A DNA stretch of 58,080 nucleotides from contig JAISBO010000040.1 of NCBI GenBank assembly GCA_031266155.1, positions 1 through 58,080 on the forward strand, read 5' to 3'. Within the stretch, counting starts at the first letter, position 1. The number at the start of each line of letters is the position of its first letter. A model generated the notes under the pieces. That model worked only from the letters and a program-made list of their open reading frames with translations, was not told the origin of the DNA and searched no databases. This stretch comes from Puniceicoccales bacterium (GTDB lineage Bacteria; Verrucomicrobiota; Verrucomicrobiia; Opitutales; JAIRKQ01). The position numbers and the translations under genes were made by a program. Of this stretch, positions 1 through 7,751 are shown piece after piece.

Positions 1-54
1 AGTTTGTTTTTACCATTGACTTCCCTATTAGCTTATAATTAGTTTATATATACT

Positions 55-903
55 ATGATTAAATTTTTGGCTATGCTGATAGTATATCCTGTCAAATGGG
101 TGGCGGAGTCTGTTTTGAAACTGGTAACCATAGTGGCCATTCTCGCATGCCTAATTCTTTTAGCTGGAAATTTCTGGATTCCAACGGCCCTTGAAAGTAT
201 CCTGACAAACATGTCTGGATTTAAAACGTCGGTTGGGAAATCTAACGGTTCAATTTTTCGAGGACGTTTTGATTTGAAGGATTTTAAAATGCAAAATCCG
301 GATTCGTTGTTCCACTCAAAGGATTTTATTTCCATAAATAACATTGTTGCCGATGTTGATATATCGAGCCTATGGAAAGACACGATTGTTATGAAAGAAG
401 CAGTCCTGGATATCAACGATTTGACAATGGTGACAAATCCGGAAGGGAAAAATAATTACACCGTCCTAATCAAAAATTTTAAGCAAGAAGATCAAACGGC
501 AAAAAAAGAAACACCAAAAACGGTGGATGATGGGAAACATAGCCTGAAAAAATCAGTTTTGATAAAAAATTTAGTGCTATCTATTTCCACGGTTCATGTC
601 ATTGATGAACATAAAAATTCATCGAGAGAGTATAAAATCGATTACCGCAAGGAATTTCATGATGTCAGCGACTTTACAAAAATCGAGAAACAATTGATTG
701 GTGATCTCGGGAAATTTGGCATATCCATCATGATAGATTCAATAATTTCGTCAATTCCAATAGTTCCCACCGTTGCAACCGACGGAATCATTAAAATAAA
801 AGACATTTCTCTGGATACTGCCAGTAAGACGAAAGATCTCGCAGGGAAAATTGGTACTAATATCAGCGACGGGATAAAACACCTGATAAAAAAAGACAAA
901 TAA
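55..903 (+). CDS. AsmA-like membrane-anchored protein of unknown function
   Basis: 282 residues. Residues about 17-45 form one strong hydrophobic segment that should anchor the protein in the inner membrane, with the rest periplasmic. After it comes a stretch of the AsmA/DUF748 kind ('GSIFRGRFDLKDFKM', then 'ISINNIVADVDISSLWKD' and 'IVMKEAVLDINDLTM'): repeated short beta-type segments in which a membrane-proximal chain describes layers, as in proteins that handle lipid transport or outer-membrane assembly. Residues about 150-180 are lysine-rich and probably flexible. It converges on atpH with one base between the two stop codons, so no terminator fits between them. The ATG has no clear ribosome-binding site. 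The AsmA assignment rests on pattern only and the substrate is unknown. Confidence 0.55.
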   Translation: MIKFLAMLIVYPVKWVAESVLKLVTIVAILACLILLAGNFWIPTALESILTNMSGFKTSVGKSNGSIFRGRFDLKDFKMQNPDSLFHSKDFISINNIVADVDISSLWKDTIVMKEAVLDINDLTMVTNPEGKNNYTVLIKNFKQEDQTAKKETPKTVDDGKHSLKKSVLIKNLVLSISTVHVIDEHKNSSREYKIDYRKEFHDVSDFTKIEKQLIGDLGKFGISIMIDSIISSIPIVPTVATDGIIKIKDISLDTASKTKDLAGKIGTNISDGIKHLIKKDK

Positions 904-904
904 A

Positions 905-1309
905 TTACTTTGTCCCCATAGATTTTTTGTAAGCGTTAAGGACTCCAGCGATGGAATTTTCGATGACTAAATCTGCAATGAATATACGAATCCCAGCGAT
1001 GAGATCATTGGAGCATTCGACAGAAACGGACAGTCTTTTTCCCAGAGCCTTTTCAAAGTGAGACCGCAGAGCTTCTATGCTAGAACCAGATAGGTCACCA
1101 CAGTGCTCAATTTTCATCGATGTCTGAACGACAAACTTTTCGAGGGCAGCCAAATAGGCACACAGTATGGATTTTAGTTCCCTCCCTCCATAAATTTCCT
1201 TCAAAACCGCAATGACCTCCCCTACCCTTTCACTGTCCAACAGCGAATCCTTCCCCAAAGAAAGTTTAACCAACTCGGGTACCAATAACTGAAATCTATG
1301 GTTTTTCAT
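905..1309 (-). CDS. atpH: ATP synthase F1 subunit delta, short form
   Basis: Delta joins the F1 head to the peripheral stalk of the F-type ATP synthase. This 134-residue protein is identified by position directly after atpF and by its C-terminal block 'GIRIFIADLVIENSIAGVL', which matches the family's closing beta-strand pattern (G-G-hydrophobic-hydrophobic-x-D-x-V-I-D-x-S-hydrophobic-x-x-x-L). Typical delta subunits have about 175-185 residues, so about 45 are missing, mostly from the N-terminal helical domain that binds the alpha subunits. Its ATG overlaps the atpF stop as ATGA (positions 1306-1309), which indicates translational coupling. The usual downstream genes atpA-G-D-C are absent; the next gene is convergent and unrelated. 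Confidence 0.8.
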   Translation of the reverse strand: MKNHRFQLLVPELVKLSLGKDSLLDSERVGEVIAVLKEIYGGRELKSILCAYLAALEKFVVQTSMKIEHCGDLSGSSIEALRSHFEKALGKRLSVSVECSNDLIAGIRIFIADLVIENSIAGVLNAYKKSMGTK

Positions 1310-1827
1310 TGCAAATTTTCCAACATCAGTGCTTTCTCAGCCGATAGAAGGTATTTGTTTCTTTCCTCAGCGTTCAATTGTGTAGACAATACGCTTTGAG
1401 AAATATCGACTACAAGTGTTCCGATCTCCGACTTAACATCTTGGAGCATTTTATCGTGCTGCAAAGCAATTTCTTTCTTGGCGCTGGATATCATATTATC
1501 AGCCAACTTGCGAGATTCCATCTTCTCTTGTTCCAAAAGGACCTTAGCGCTACTTTTGGCCGATTGAATCATTTCCTCTGCTTCCTTTTTTACGGATGTA
1601 ATTCTTTCGGTGCGTGAATTTTCAAAGGCAGAAATTTCCTTTTGCATTTTATCGGCATATGCCAGTCCAGATTCTATTTTTTCACGCCTTTCAGCCATTA
1701 CATTGATAACGCTTTTGAAGCCAAATTTATATAGTAAAAATGTTACGAGCAAAAAATTCAGCGATTGAATGAGCAATAGATGCCAGTCAACACCGAATTT
1801 ATTCAAAAGACTACCAATATCAACCAT
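1306..1827 (-). CDS. atpF: ATP synthase F0 subunit b
   Basis: 173 residues, normal for the b subunit, which forms the peripheral stalk. One N-terminal membrane helix (about residues 15-38, 'WHLLLIQSLNFLLVTFLLYKF') is followed by a long charged helix (about 45-155) with alternating Lys/Glu and no proline, as expected for the parallel b-dimer coiled coil. Only one b-type gene is present, so the stalk is probably a homodimer. The gene lies 39 bases after atpE and overlaps atpH by four bases, placing it in the atpB-E-F-H transcription unit on the minus strand. Confidence 0.93.
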   Translation of the reverse strand: MVDIGSLLNKFGVDWHLLLIQSLNFLLVTFLLYKFGFKSVINVMAERREKIESGLAYADKMQKEISAFENSRTERITSVKKEAEEMIQSAKSSAKVLLEQEKMESRKLADNMISSAKKEIALQHDKMLQDVKSEIGTLVVDISQSVLSTQLNAEERNKYLLSAEKALMLENLQ

Positions 1828-1866
1828 GGTAAATGATCATTGTTCCACTATGCATAGGCCAAGGCA

Positions 1867-2085
1867 CTATGAAAAGAATAGAGCATAGAACGCAATGGCT
1901 TCCGCCAAGGCCATGCCCAGAATGGATTGTACTAAAATTTTACCGGAGGCCCCCGGGTTTCGCCCTACCACATCAACGGCTTTTGTCCCGATGCAGGTAA
2001 CTCCTATGGCTGCAGTGGCACAACCGAAAGTTTGGACTAATCCTTTGGCGATATCACCGGTCAATTCAGCTATTATATTCAACAT
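1867..2085 (-). CDS. atpE: ATP synthase F0 subunit c (rotor ring proteolipid)
   Basis: 72 residues forming two membrane helices with the polar loop 'GRNPGA', whose Arg-Asn/Gln-Pro motif contacts gamma/epsilon. The ion-binding carboxylate is the glutamate in 'ALAEAIAFYALFF' of the second helix. The residue after it is Ala, not the Ser/Thr usual in Na+-binding c rings, and helix 1 has no obvious Na+-type glutamine. I therefore infer H+ coupling. The minus-strand sequence 'AAGGGAAAATATG' gives a ribosome-binding site close to the ATG. It lies between atpB and atpF; many c molecules per ring need high translation. Confidence 0.95.
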   Translation of the reverse strand: MLNIIAELTGDIAKGLVQTFGCATAAIGVTCIGTKAVDVVGRNPGASGKILVQSILGMALAEAIAFYALFFS

Positions 2086-2106
2086 ATTTTCCCTTTCTTA
2101 AAAGTT

Positions 2107-3024
2107 TCATCCATGGGCGTGATCTTCTTGATTGCACACTAGCCCAATGTAAACGGATGCTAATAGTGTAAAAACAAAAGATTGTATAATTGCAACAAGA
2201 AATTCTAAAAAGTAAAATGGCAACGGAATTAGGTAAGCTATATAATTTACAATCGGTATGTTCTTCAAAACACTGGAAAAACCGTACATGTTATGCAATA
2301 AGTTTTCGCCACCAAAAGTATTGCCAAATAGTCTAAAGGACAGCGAAACAATTCGGCAGAGAATTGAAATACATTCCACTAATCCAACGGCCATAAAAAG
2401 AACATACAATCCACCATATATTGCCGATGAAATCTCGGATTTTTCAGCTTTATTTCCAAAAATCTCAAAGCATACTCCTTTTACGCCCGCACACCGGATA
2501 CCGAAATATCCCCACGCAAAAAAAGATACCAGTGCCAGTGCCAGCGTTGTATTTAAGTCGGAATTGGCAGGCCTAAAAAACGGTCTAAATTCGCCGTCCA
2601 CATTGATCCCTACGCTCCCAATGCCGGGCAATAGGCCGCACACATTTTGTAGTAGTATGAAAAAGAAAATACCGAGCAAATAGGGAAAAACCATCCGGAA
2701 TGCTTTATTTCCTATGATTGGTTCGATAATTCCACGTAATCCCCCGATGACGGACTCTATTATCGCCTGGCCAGTGGATGGAATGATTTTTACTCCTCCC
2801 CGTAAAGCAAATCTCACCAAAAAAATTATCAGCATTGAAATTATCCATGTCAGTATAATGGAATCTGTTATGACGAATTTACCAATTGAAAACACTCCCG
2901 TCGATGAGGAGCTAACACCCTCTCCATGGCCCGCACAACATGCCATATTTGGCAGTAGTACAAGACCCATAAGAATCAACATCAATCTAACAAAGCAACT
3001 TTTTAATATTCTAATCACCGACAA
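2107..3024 (-). CDS. atpB: ATP synthase F0 subunit a
   Basis: 305 residues with five or six membrane helices. The essential stator arginine of helix 4 is visible in 'LSFRLFGNTFGGENLL', followed by the conserved N-x-x-x/G pattern. The C-terminal helices ('LPFYFLEFLVAIIQSFVFTLLASVYIGL') are typical; the Gln in 'IIQSFVF' is the family's conserved helix-5 glutamine. The N-terminus starts with a hydrophobic, signal-like stretch ending 'NMACCAGHGEG', longer than in E. coli but known in related a subunits. The first codon used here is TTG; an in-frame ATG at about 2982 would remove 14 residues. It is the first gene of the atpB-E-F-H unit. No atpI is recognisable upstream. Confidence 0.93.
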   Translation of the reverse strand: MSVIRILKSCFVRLMLILMGLVLLPNMACCAGHGEGVSSSSTGVFSIGKFVITDSIILTWIISMLIIFLVRFALRGGVKIIPSTGQAIIESVIGGLRGIIEPIIGNKAFRMVFPYLLGIFFFILLQNVCGLLPGIGSVGINVDGEFRPFFRPANSDLNTTLALALVSFFAWGYFGIRCAGVKGVCFEIFGNKAEKSEISSAIYGGLYVLFMAVGLVECISILCRIVSLSFRLFGNTFGGENLLHNMYGFSSVLKNIPIVNYIAYLIPLPFYFLEFLVAIIQSFVFTLLASVYIGLVCNQEDHAHG

Positions 3025-3360
3025 CCAATATCGTCCCTATGAAAAACATTTTTACCAAAATTGCAATCTAATATGAACTCTCGGTCCAATAAAAGCACAT
3101 TCCCTATTTGTTTAATACGCCTTTGTTCGCATTTCCACTATTACTACGGGAACTTCAACTTTCTAATCAATGAGGCGACACTCTTCAGGTCCTTCTCCCC
3201 TGTCCACCCCTTCGTAGGATCTGATCCTAGTCAAAAACTTTTTTCAAACTTCTTTCAAATATTAACTTTTTACGATTTATTTCTTGAGTCGCAGACTTCA
3301 ATCTTTAAATCAACTTACCATTGGTCACTATGAAGTTATGAAGTATAGATACGGCAAGTC
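3025..3360. other. Divergent intergenic region between atpB and hppA
   Basis: A 336-base gap between two divergently transcribed ion-translocating membrane systems. I see no credible gene: the 90-codon plus-strand reading frame at 3061-3333 has no recognisable features and is rich in Ser/Phe/His. The region must hold both promoters. On the plus strand TTGGTC (3321-3326) and TATAGA (3344-3349) are spaced by 17 bases and would start hppA transcription only a few bases before its ATG, giving an almost leaderless mRNA. This promoter call is weak. Confidence 0.4.
3215..3229. promoter_or_regulatory. 15-nt palindrome, candidate operator
   Basis: TAGGATC-T-GATCCTA is a perfect inverted repeat with 7-base arms and a single central base. 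It lies about 130 bases before hppA and 190 before atpB, inside the divergent promoter region. It could be a repressor site shared by both directions, but it contains two GATC tetranucleotides and may be only a restriction/methylation-type palindrome. Confidence 0.3.
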
Positions 3361-5550
3361 ATGATAGGAATTTTTTACATTGTACCTCTTGTCGCTGTTA
3401 TTGCGTTTTCGTTTGCGTGGTATTTTTTCGTAAACATGAAAAAAGAAAACCAGGGATCGGAAAAAATGGTAGAGATTGCATCGCGGGTGGCTGCCGGGGC
3501 GATGGTATACCTAAAACAGCAGTATAGGGTAGTTGTGCTCATATTCGTCCTAATAGCGGCATTATTGGCATGTTTGTCCTACGGATTCGGGTTACAGAAT
3601 CGATGGGTTCCCTTTGCTTTTTTGACCGCAGGATTTTGTTCAGGCCTGGCAGGTTTCTGCGGAATGGTAACCGCAACGAGTGCATCTTCCAGGACCGCAT
3701 ATGCTACGTCAAAATCCCTCAATGCGGGATTAAAAATTGCTTTCCGTAGCGGTGCCGTAATGGGTTTGGTGGTCGTAGGATTGGCATTGGTTGATTATTC
3801 AATTTGGTTTTTGATATTAAATAGGTTTTCGGGGGATTTGGTTGGTTCCCAAAAGTTAATTTGGGTGACCAATACGATGTTGACCTTTGCCATGGGGACA
3901 TCTCTACAGGCCCTATTCGCACGCGTTGGAGGAGGAATCTTTACGAAAGCTGCAGACGTTGGAGCAGACCTTGTGGGTAAGGTAGAAGCCGGAATCCCAG
4001 AAGATGATCCCAGAAATCCTGCCACCATAGCTGACAATGTGGGCGACAATGTGGGCGACGTTGCCGGAATGGGTGCAGATCTATACGAATCATACTATGG
4101 ATCAATATTAGCAGCGGCAGCGTTAGGAGCGGCTGCTTTTGCAGGATCAGATCCGAAAATACAGCTGATGGCTGTCATAGCCCCCGTTATGATATGTATC
4201 GTGGGAATTATGGCTTCGATCATAGGTATATTTTTTGTAAAAACACGGGAAGGAGCTAGTAGTTTAGAGCTACTAAAATCCCTAAACTACGGAATTAGGA
4301 TCAGTTCCCTGATAATATGTGTCGGCTCATTCATAGCTTTAAAGCTACTCAACATTCCAAACGCAATTGGAATTTGGGGAGCGGTAATGTTTGGATTGCT
4401 TACGGGGATATACATCGGCAAGTCCACGGAATATTTCACATCCGAAGCCTACGGACCGACAAAAGTAATCGCGCAAAATGCCACTACGGGATCGGCAACC
4501 GTGATAATATCAGGTTTCGGCACGGGTATGCTATCCACCTTCTTGCCGGTTTTGGCCGTGACCATCGGGACAATGTTAGCATTTTACTTTGCATCGGGAT
4601 TCAATGCGAGCAACGTTTCCATGGGGTTGTATGGCATTGGGCTCGCTGCCGTTGGGATGCTATCAACGCTAGGAATTACGCTGGCTACCGATGCCTATGG
4701 CCCCATAGCCGATAATGCCGGTGGAAATGCTGAAATGAGTGGCCTTCCTTCCGAAGTTAGGCAAAAAACAGATGCCCTGGATTCCTTGGGAAATACGACG
4801 GCTGCCACGGGGAAAGGGTTCGCCATTGGGTCCGCAGCATTGACCGCTTTGGCCCTAATAACATCATATGTCGAGGGCATTCGACTGGAATTGCTTAAGG
4901 CGGGACAAAAATTTATTTCCGTAGGAAACATTCAAATTGACCTTACAACTGCTAAATTGTGCGACATCATGCATTGCTACGATGTTCACATGTTAAACCC
5001 CAAGGTCATGTCTGGGATGTTTATTGGTGCCATGCTAACGTTTGTTTTCTGCGGACTAACGACCATGGCTGTGGGGCGTGCAGCCGGAAAAATGGTCACC
5101 GAGGTTCGAAAACAATTTCGTGAAATCAAGGGAATCATGACCGGGGAAAGTGTTCCAGACTATGAACGTTGCATAACCATAGCGACAGCGGCAGCTCAAA
5201 AAGAAATGATCATTCCTGCGCTGATTGCAATTGTTTCTCCCATTTTAATTTCCATTATCTTTGGCGTCCCAGGCATATTGGGATTGCTCGGAGGTTCTCT
5301 TTCCACCGGATTTGTCCTAGCCTCGTTCATGTCCAACGCTGGAGGGGCATGGGACAATGCTAAAAAATACATCGAAACTGGCATTTTGGGCGGAAAACAT
5401 TCCGAAGCCCACAAAGCTGCGGTCATCGGTGATACGGTGGGGGACCCCTTTAAAGATACTGCCGGTCCAAGTTTAAATATTCTCATTAAGCTCATGGCGA
5501 TAGTATCACTTGTAACCATCGGCATTGCAATTTCCTACAGCCTGCTATGA
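3361..5550 (+). CDS. hppA: Membrane-bound ion-pumping pyrophosphatase, K+-dependent type
   Basis: 729 residues, about 16 membrane helices. It hydrolyses pyrophosphate and pumps cations out of the cytoplasm. The substrate loop 'DVGADLVGKVE' (about 199-209) and the acidic motif 'ADNVGDNVGDVAGM' (about 224-237) are intact. Residue 481 in 'GNTTAATGKG' is Ala where K+-independent enzymes have Lys, so this is the K+-dependent class. Glu243 in 'DLYESY' sits where Na+-pumping enzymes (Thermotoga type) carry their gate glutamate, rather than one helical turn later as in plant H+-pumps. Na+ or mixed Na+/H+ transport is therefore plausible but not proven; dual pumps of this class are reported from Akkermansia and Bacteroides. 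Its stop codon overlaps the 3' end of rmuC by 16 bases. Confidence 0.96.
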   Translation: MIGIFYIVPLVAVIAFSFAWYFFVNMKKENQGSEKMVEIASRVAAGAMVYLKQQYRVVVLIFVLIAALLACLSYGFGLQNRWVPFAFLTAGFCSGLAGFCGMVTATSASSRTAYATSKSLNAGLKIAFRSGAVMGLVVVGLALVDYSIWFLILNRFSGDLVGSQKLIWVTNTMLTFAMGTSLQALFARVGGGIFTKAADVGADLVGKVEAGIPEDDPRNPATIADNVGDNVGDVAGMGADLYESYYGSILAAAALGAAAFAGSDPKIQLMAVIAPVMICIVGIMASIIGIFFVKTREGASSLELLKSLNYGIRISSLIICVGSFIALKLLNIPNAIGIWGAVMFGLLTGIYIGKSTEYFTSEAYGPTKVIAQNATTGSATVIISGFGTGMLSTFLPVLAVTIGTMLAFYFASGFNASNVSMGLYGIGLAAVGMLSTLGITLATDAYGPIADNAGGNAEMSGLPSEVRQKTDALDSLGNTTAATGKGFAIGSAALTALALITSYVEGIRLELLKAGQKFISVGNIQIDLTTAKLCDIMHCYDVHMLNPKVMSGMFIGAMLTFVFCGLTTMAVGRAAGKMVTEVRKQFREIKGIMTGESVPDYERCITIATAAAQKEMIIPALIAIVSPILISIIFGVPGILGLLGGSLSTGFVLASFMSNAGGAWDNAKKYIETGILGGKHSEAHKAAVIGDTVGDPFKDTAGPSLNILIKLMAIVSLVTIGIAISYSLL

Positions 5551-6734
5551 GGTTGGTCTAGCTCTCCCACGATGCTAATTTCTTCGGACCCGATACCTAG
5601 TTCTTGGAACCTTTTCCCTTGAGGAACCAGTCTAGAATCTGCGGAAGTGCGCATTTTATTGAATGCTTCGACGGTGTTCGCCAAAGATTTTCCCATGCCG
5701 TTGAAGTGTTCGAAAAATACTTTCAGGCGAGCATACATTTCTTTTCCGACCTCGGCAATTTCCCTTGCTTCATTAGCAAGACATGCCTGTTTCCAACCAT
5801 ACGATATGGCCTTTAGAATGGCGATCAGCGTGGCTGGAGTTGCCAAGATTACACGTTTTTCAGCCCCGAATTCCAACAGCTCTCCATTGGCCCGAAAGGC
5901 GTCTCCCAGGAAACTTTCTCCAGGTAAAAATAAAATTACAAATTCCGGACAATTTTCAAATTGTTGCCAATAATGTTTGGAGCTCAACTTTTCTATGTGC
6001 CGTTTTATTTGTGTCGCAAAACTTCCCAGTGCTGTCTGTTGGTCAGATTTAGACTTTGCTGAAATTGCTTCCAAGTATCCGGATAGCGGGGTTTTGGCAT
6101 CGACGACGATGGTCCTCGAATTTGGCAGTTTTATCACCATGTCGGGTCTAAAGCCCTGCCCTTCCGATGAAATAATATGCTGCTGTTCTTCGAAATCTAC
6201 GTGTTCCATCATGCCAGCCAATTCGACCGTTCTTCGCAGCTGCATCTCACCCCACTGTCCGCGAAAATCTGGTTTCCTCAGGGCATTGGATAAATTATTT
6301 GTTTCTTCCTGTAGCGCGACACTGGCCTGTTGGGATAGTTTCAATTGTTCCGCCAAACTGAAATAGGCCGATTGTCTTTGATCTTCCAAGGTTTTAAGCT
6401 TTTCATCGAACAATTTTAATGTACTTTCAATGGGCTTTACCCTGTTACCAAATTCGTTATGAGCTTCGTGGGTCAGGGCATCGAAGGAGTTTTTGGCCAA
6501 CAGTAAAAATGCCTCATTATTGTCCTTTAGTGCTTTGGCAGACAACTGTTCAAATTGTTCCTGCCATTTTTGATTGAGGTTGTCTCGCTCTTCGATCCTT
6601 TCATTTGCCACGGCCAGACGAATTTCTGCTTCCGCTAGTTTCCTCTGCACGATATCTAGCTTTGCACTCTTTTTTACATAAGCTAAGGAAACGCACAGCA
6701 GGGCCACCCCGAAAATTATTTCAACGATTAGCAT
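5535..6734 (-). CDS. rmuC: DNA recombination protein RmuC
   Basis: 399 residues. One N-terminal membrane helix (about 2-17) is followed by a long charged coiled coil (about 20-150), then the RmuC nuclease-like domain. This domain contains 'LRKPDFRGQWGEMQLRRTVE', 'PDMVIKLP' and 'IVVDAKTPLSGYLEA', the last resembling the D-x-K core of PD-(D/E)XK folds. RmuC limits inversions at short inverted repeats in E. coli. It starts 26 bases after dapA on the same strand and is probably co-transcribed. Its 3' end overlaps hppA, read from the opposite strand. Confidence 0.93.
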   Translation of the reverse strand: MLIVEIIFGVALLCVSLAYVKKSAKLDIVQRKLAEAEIRLAVANERIEERDNLNQKWQEQFEQLSAKALKDNNEAFLLLAKNSFDALTHEAHNEFGNRVKPIESTLKLFDEKLKTLEDQRQSAYFSLAEQLKLSQQASVALQEETNNLSNALRKPDFRGQWGEMQLRRTVELAGMMEHVDFEEQQHIISSEGQGFRPDMVIKLPNSRTIVVDAKTPLSGYLEAISAKSKSDQQTALGSFATQIKRHIEKLSSKHYWQQFENCPEFVILFLPGESFLGDAFRANGELLEFGAEKRVILATPATLIAILKAISYGWKQACLANEAREIAEVGKEMYARLKVFFEHFNGMGKSLANTVEAFNKMRTSADSRLVPQGKRFQELGIGSEEISIVGELDQPHSRL

Positions 6735-6760
6735 GCCTTTTCTCTAGTGAAAAGGGAATG

Positions 6761-7624
6761 TTATGCCACCAAATTCGCCAGTTCTACCATCGATTTTTCG
6801 CTCAACCTTCCGAGTGGCGAACGGCATTCGGCCGATGAAATAATGTTTTTGGACTTTAGTAAAAATTTGATGGGAAGCGGATTTGTTTCTATGAATAATT
6901 TGCTCATCATGGGCATTAATGTTTGATACATTTTCAATGCCCCGTGGAAATTTCCATCGCCTGCTAATTTAACTAAGTCGGCCATTTCTCGCGGGACGAT
7001 GTTTGACATGACACTTACGACCCCTACCGCTCCCAGTGCCATGAATGGTAGTGTCATGGAATCGTTCCCGCTGAGTACTGCTAAATCTTTGCCGAAAATT
7101 TTTACCATTGTTTCCACCCGGGAACAACTTTCCGACGCTTCCTTTATGGCAACTATGTTGGAATATTTTTCCCGCAGCTTAATGACGGTATCGATGGCTA
7201 TTTCTACCCCTGTTCGCGAAGGAACCGAGTACAATACTATCGGTCTATCCGTCGAATCGGCAATCTTGCCATAATATTCAATTAATCCCGACTGGGTAGG
7301 TTTATTGTAATAGGGGGTTACCACCAGAAATCCATTGACTCCTAGACCATGGGCTATTTTTGTTTTTTCAACTGCCTTTTTTGTATCGCAGGATCCAACC
7401 CCAACGAAAACATTGGTTTGCTTTGCTTCCCCTTTGGCCGTTTCGATGAGAGTGATAAATTCTTCCTCCGCCAATACGGGAGATTCTCCCGTTGTTCCCG
7501 CCACAATTATTCCATCAACTCCGCCATTAACCTGCTGTTTAATTAAATTTTTGAAGTCCTTCAATTCCACCGCTTCGTTTACGAACGGTGTGACAACTGC
7601 AGTGTATAGACCTTTTAGTAGCAT
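6761..7624 (-). CDS. dapA: 4-hydroxy-tetrahydrodipicolinate synthase
   Basis: 287 residues, full length. It condenses pyruvate with aspartate semialdehyde in the first step dedicated to lysine and meso-diaminopimelate synthesis, and so to peptidoglycan. The (beta/alpha)8 class I aldolase signatures are present: 'GTTGESP' for pyruvate binding, the catalytic Tyr in 'VTPYYNKPTQ', and the Schiff-base Lys in 'NIVAIKEAS'. No other lysine-pathway gene is nearby. A 26-base gap to rmuC suggests a dapA-rmuC pair. The presence of DapA supports a diaminopimelate-type cell wall. Confidence 0.96.
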   Translation of the reverse strand: MLLKGLYTAVVTPFVNEAVELKDFKNLIKQQVNGGVDGIIVAGTTGESPVLAEEEFITLIETAKGEAKQTNVFVGVGSCDTKKAVEKTKIAHGLGVNGFLVVTPYYNKPTQSGLIEYYGKIADSTDRPIVLYSVPSRTGVEIAIDTVIKLREKYSNIVAIKEASESCSRVETMVKIFGKDLAVLSGNDSMTLPFMALGAVGVVSVMSNIVPREMADLVKLAGDGNFHGALKMYQTLMPMMSKLFIETNPLPIKFLLKSKNIISSAECRSPLGRLSEKSMVELANLVA

Positions 7625-7751
7625 AAGGTAACCCTTTACTGCGGTGCAATAAAAACATTATTTTTACCTTTAGCCATGAAAAAGTGATGAAATATTTTAG
7701 GTTTCCTAAAATTTCAGGCCACCCATGGATTTTTCTGGACCAATAGGGAAG

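Noticed and set aside
3061..3333. 90-codon plus-strand frame between atpB and hppA
   Set aside because: No recognisable domain or ribosome-binding site, biased Ser/Phe/His content, and it lies in the region that must hold two divergent promoters.
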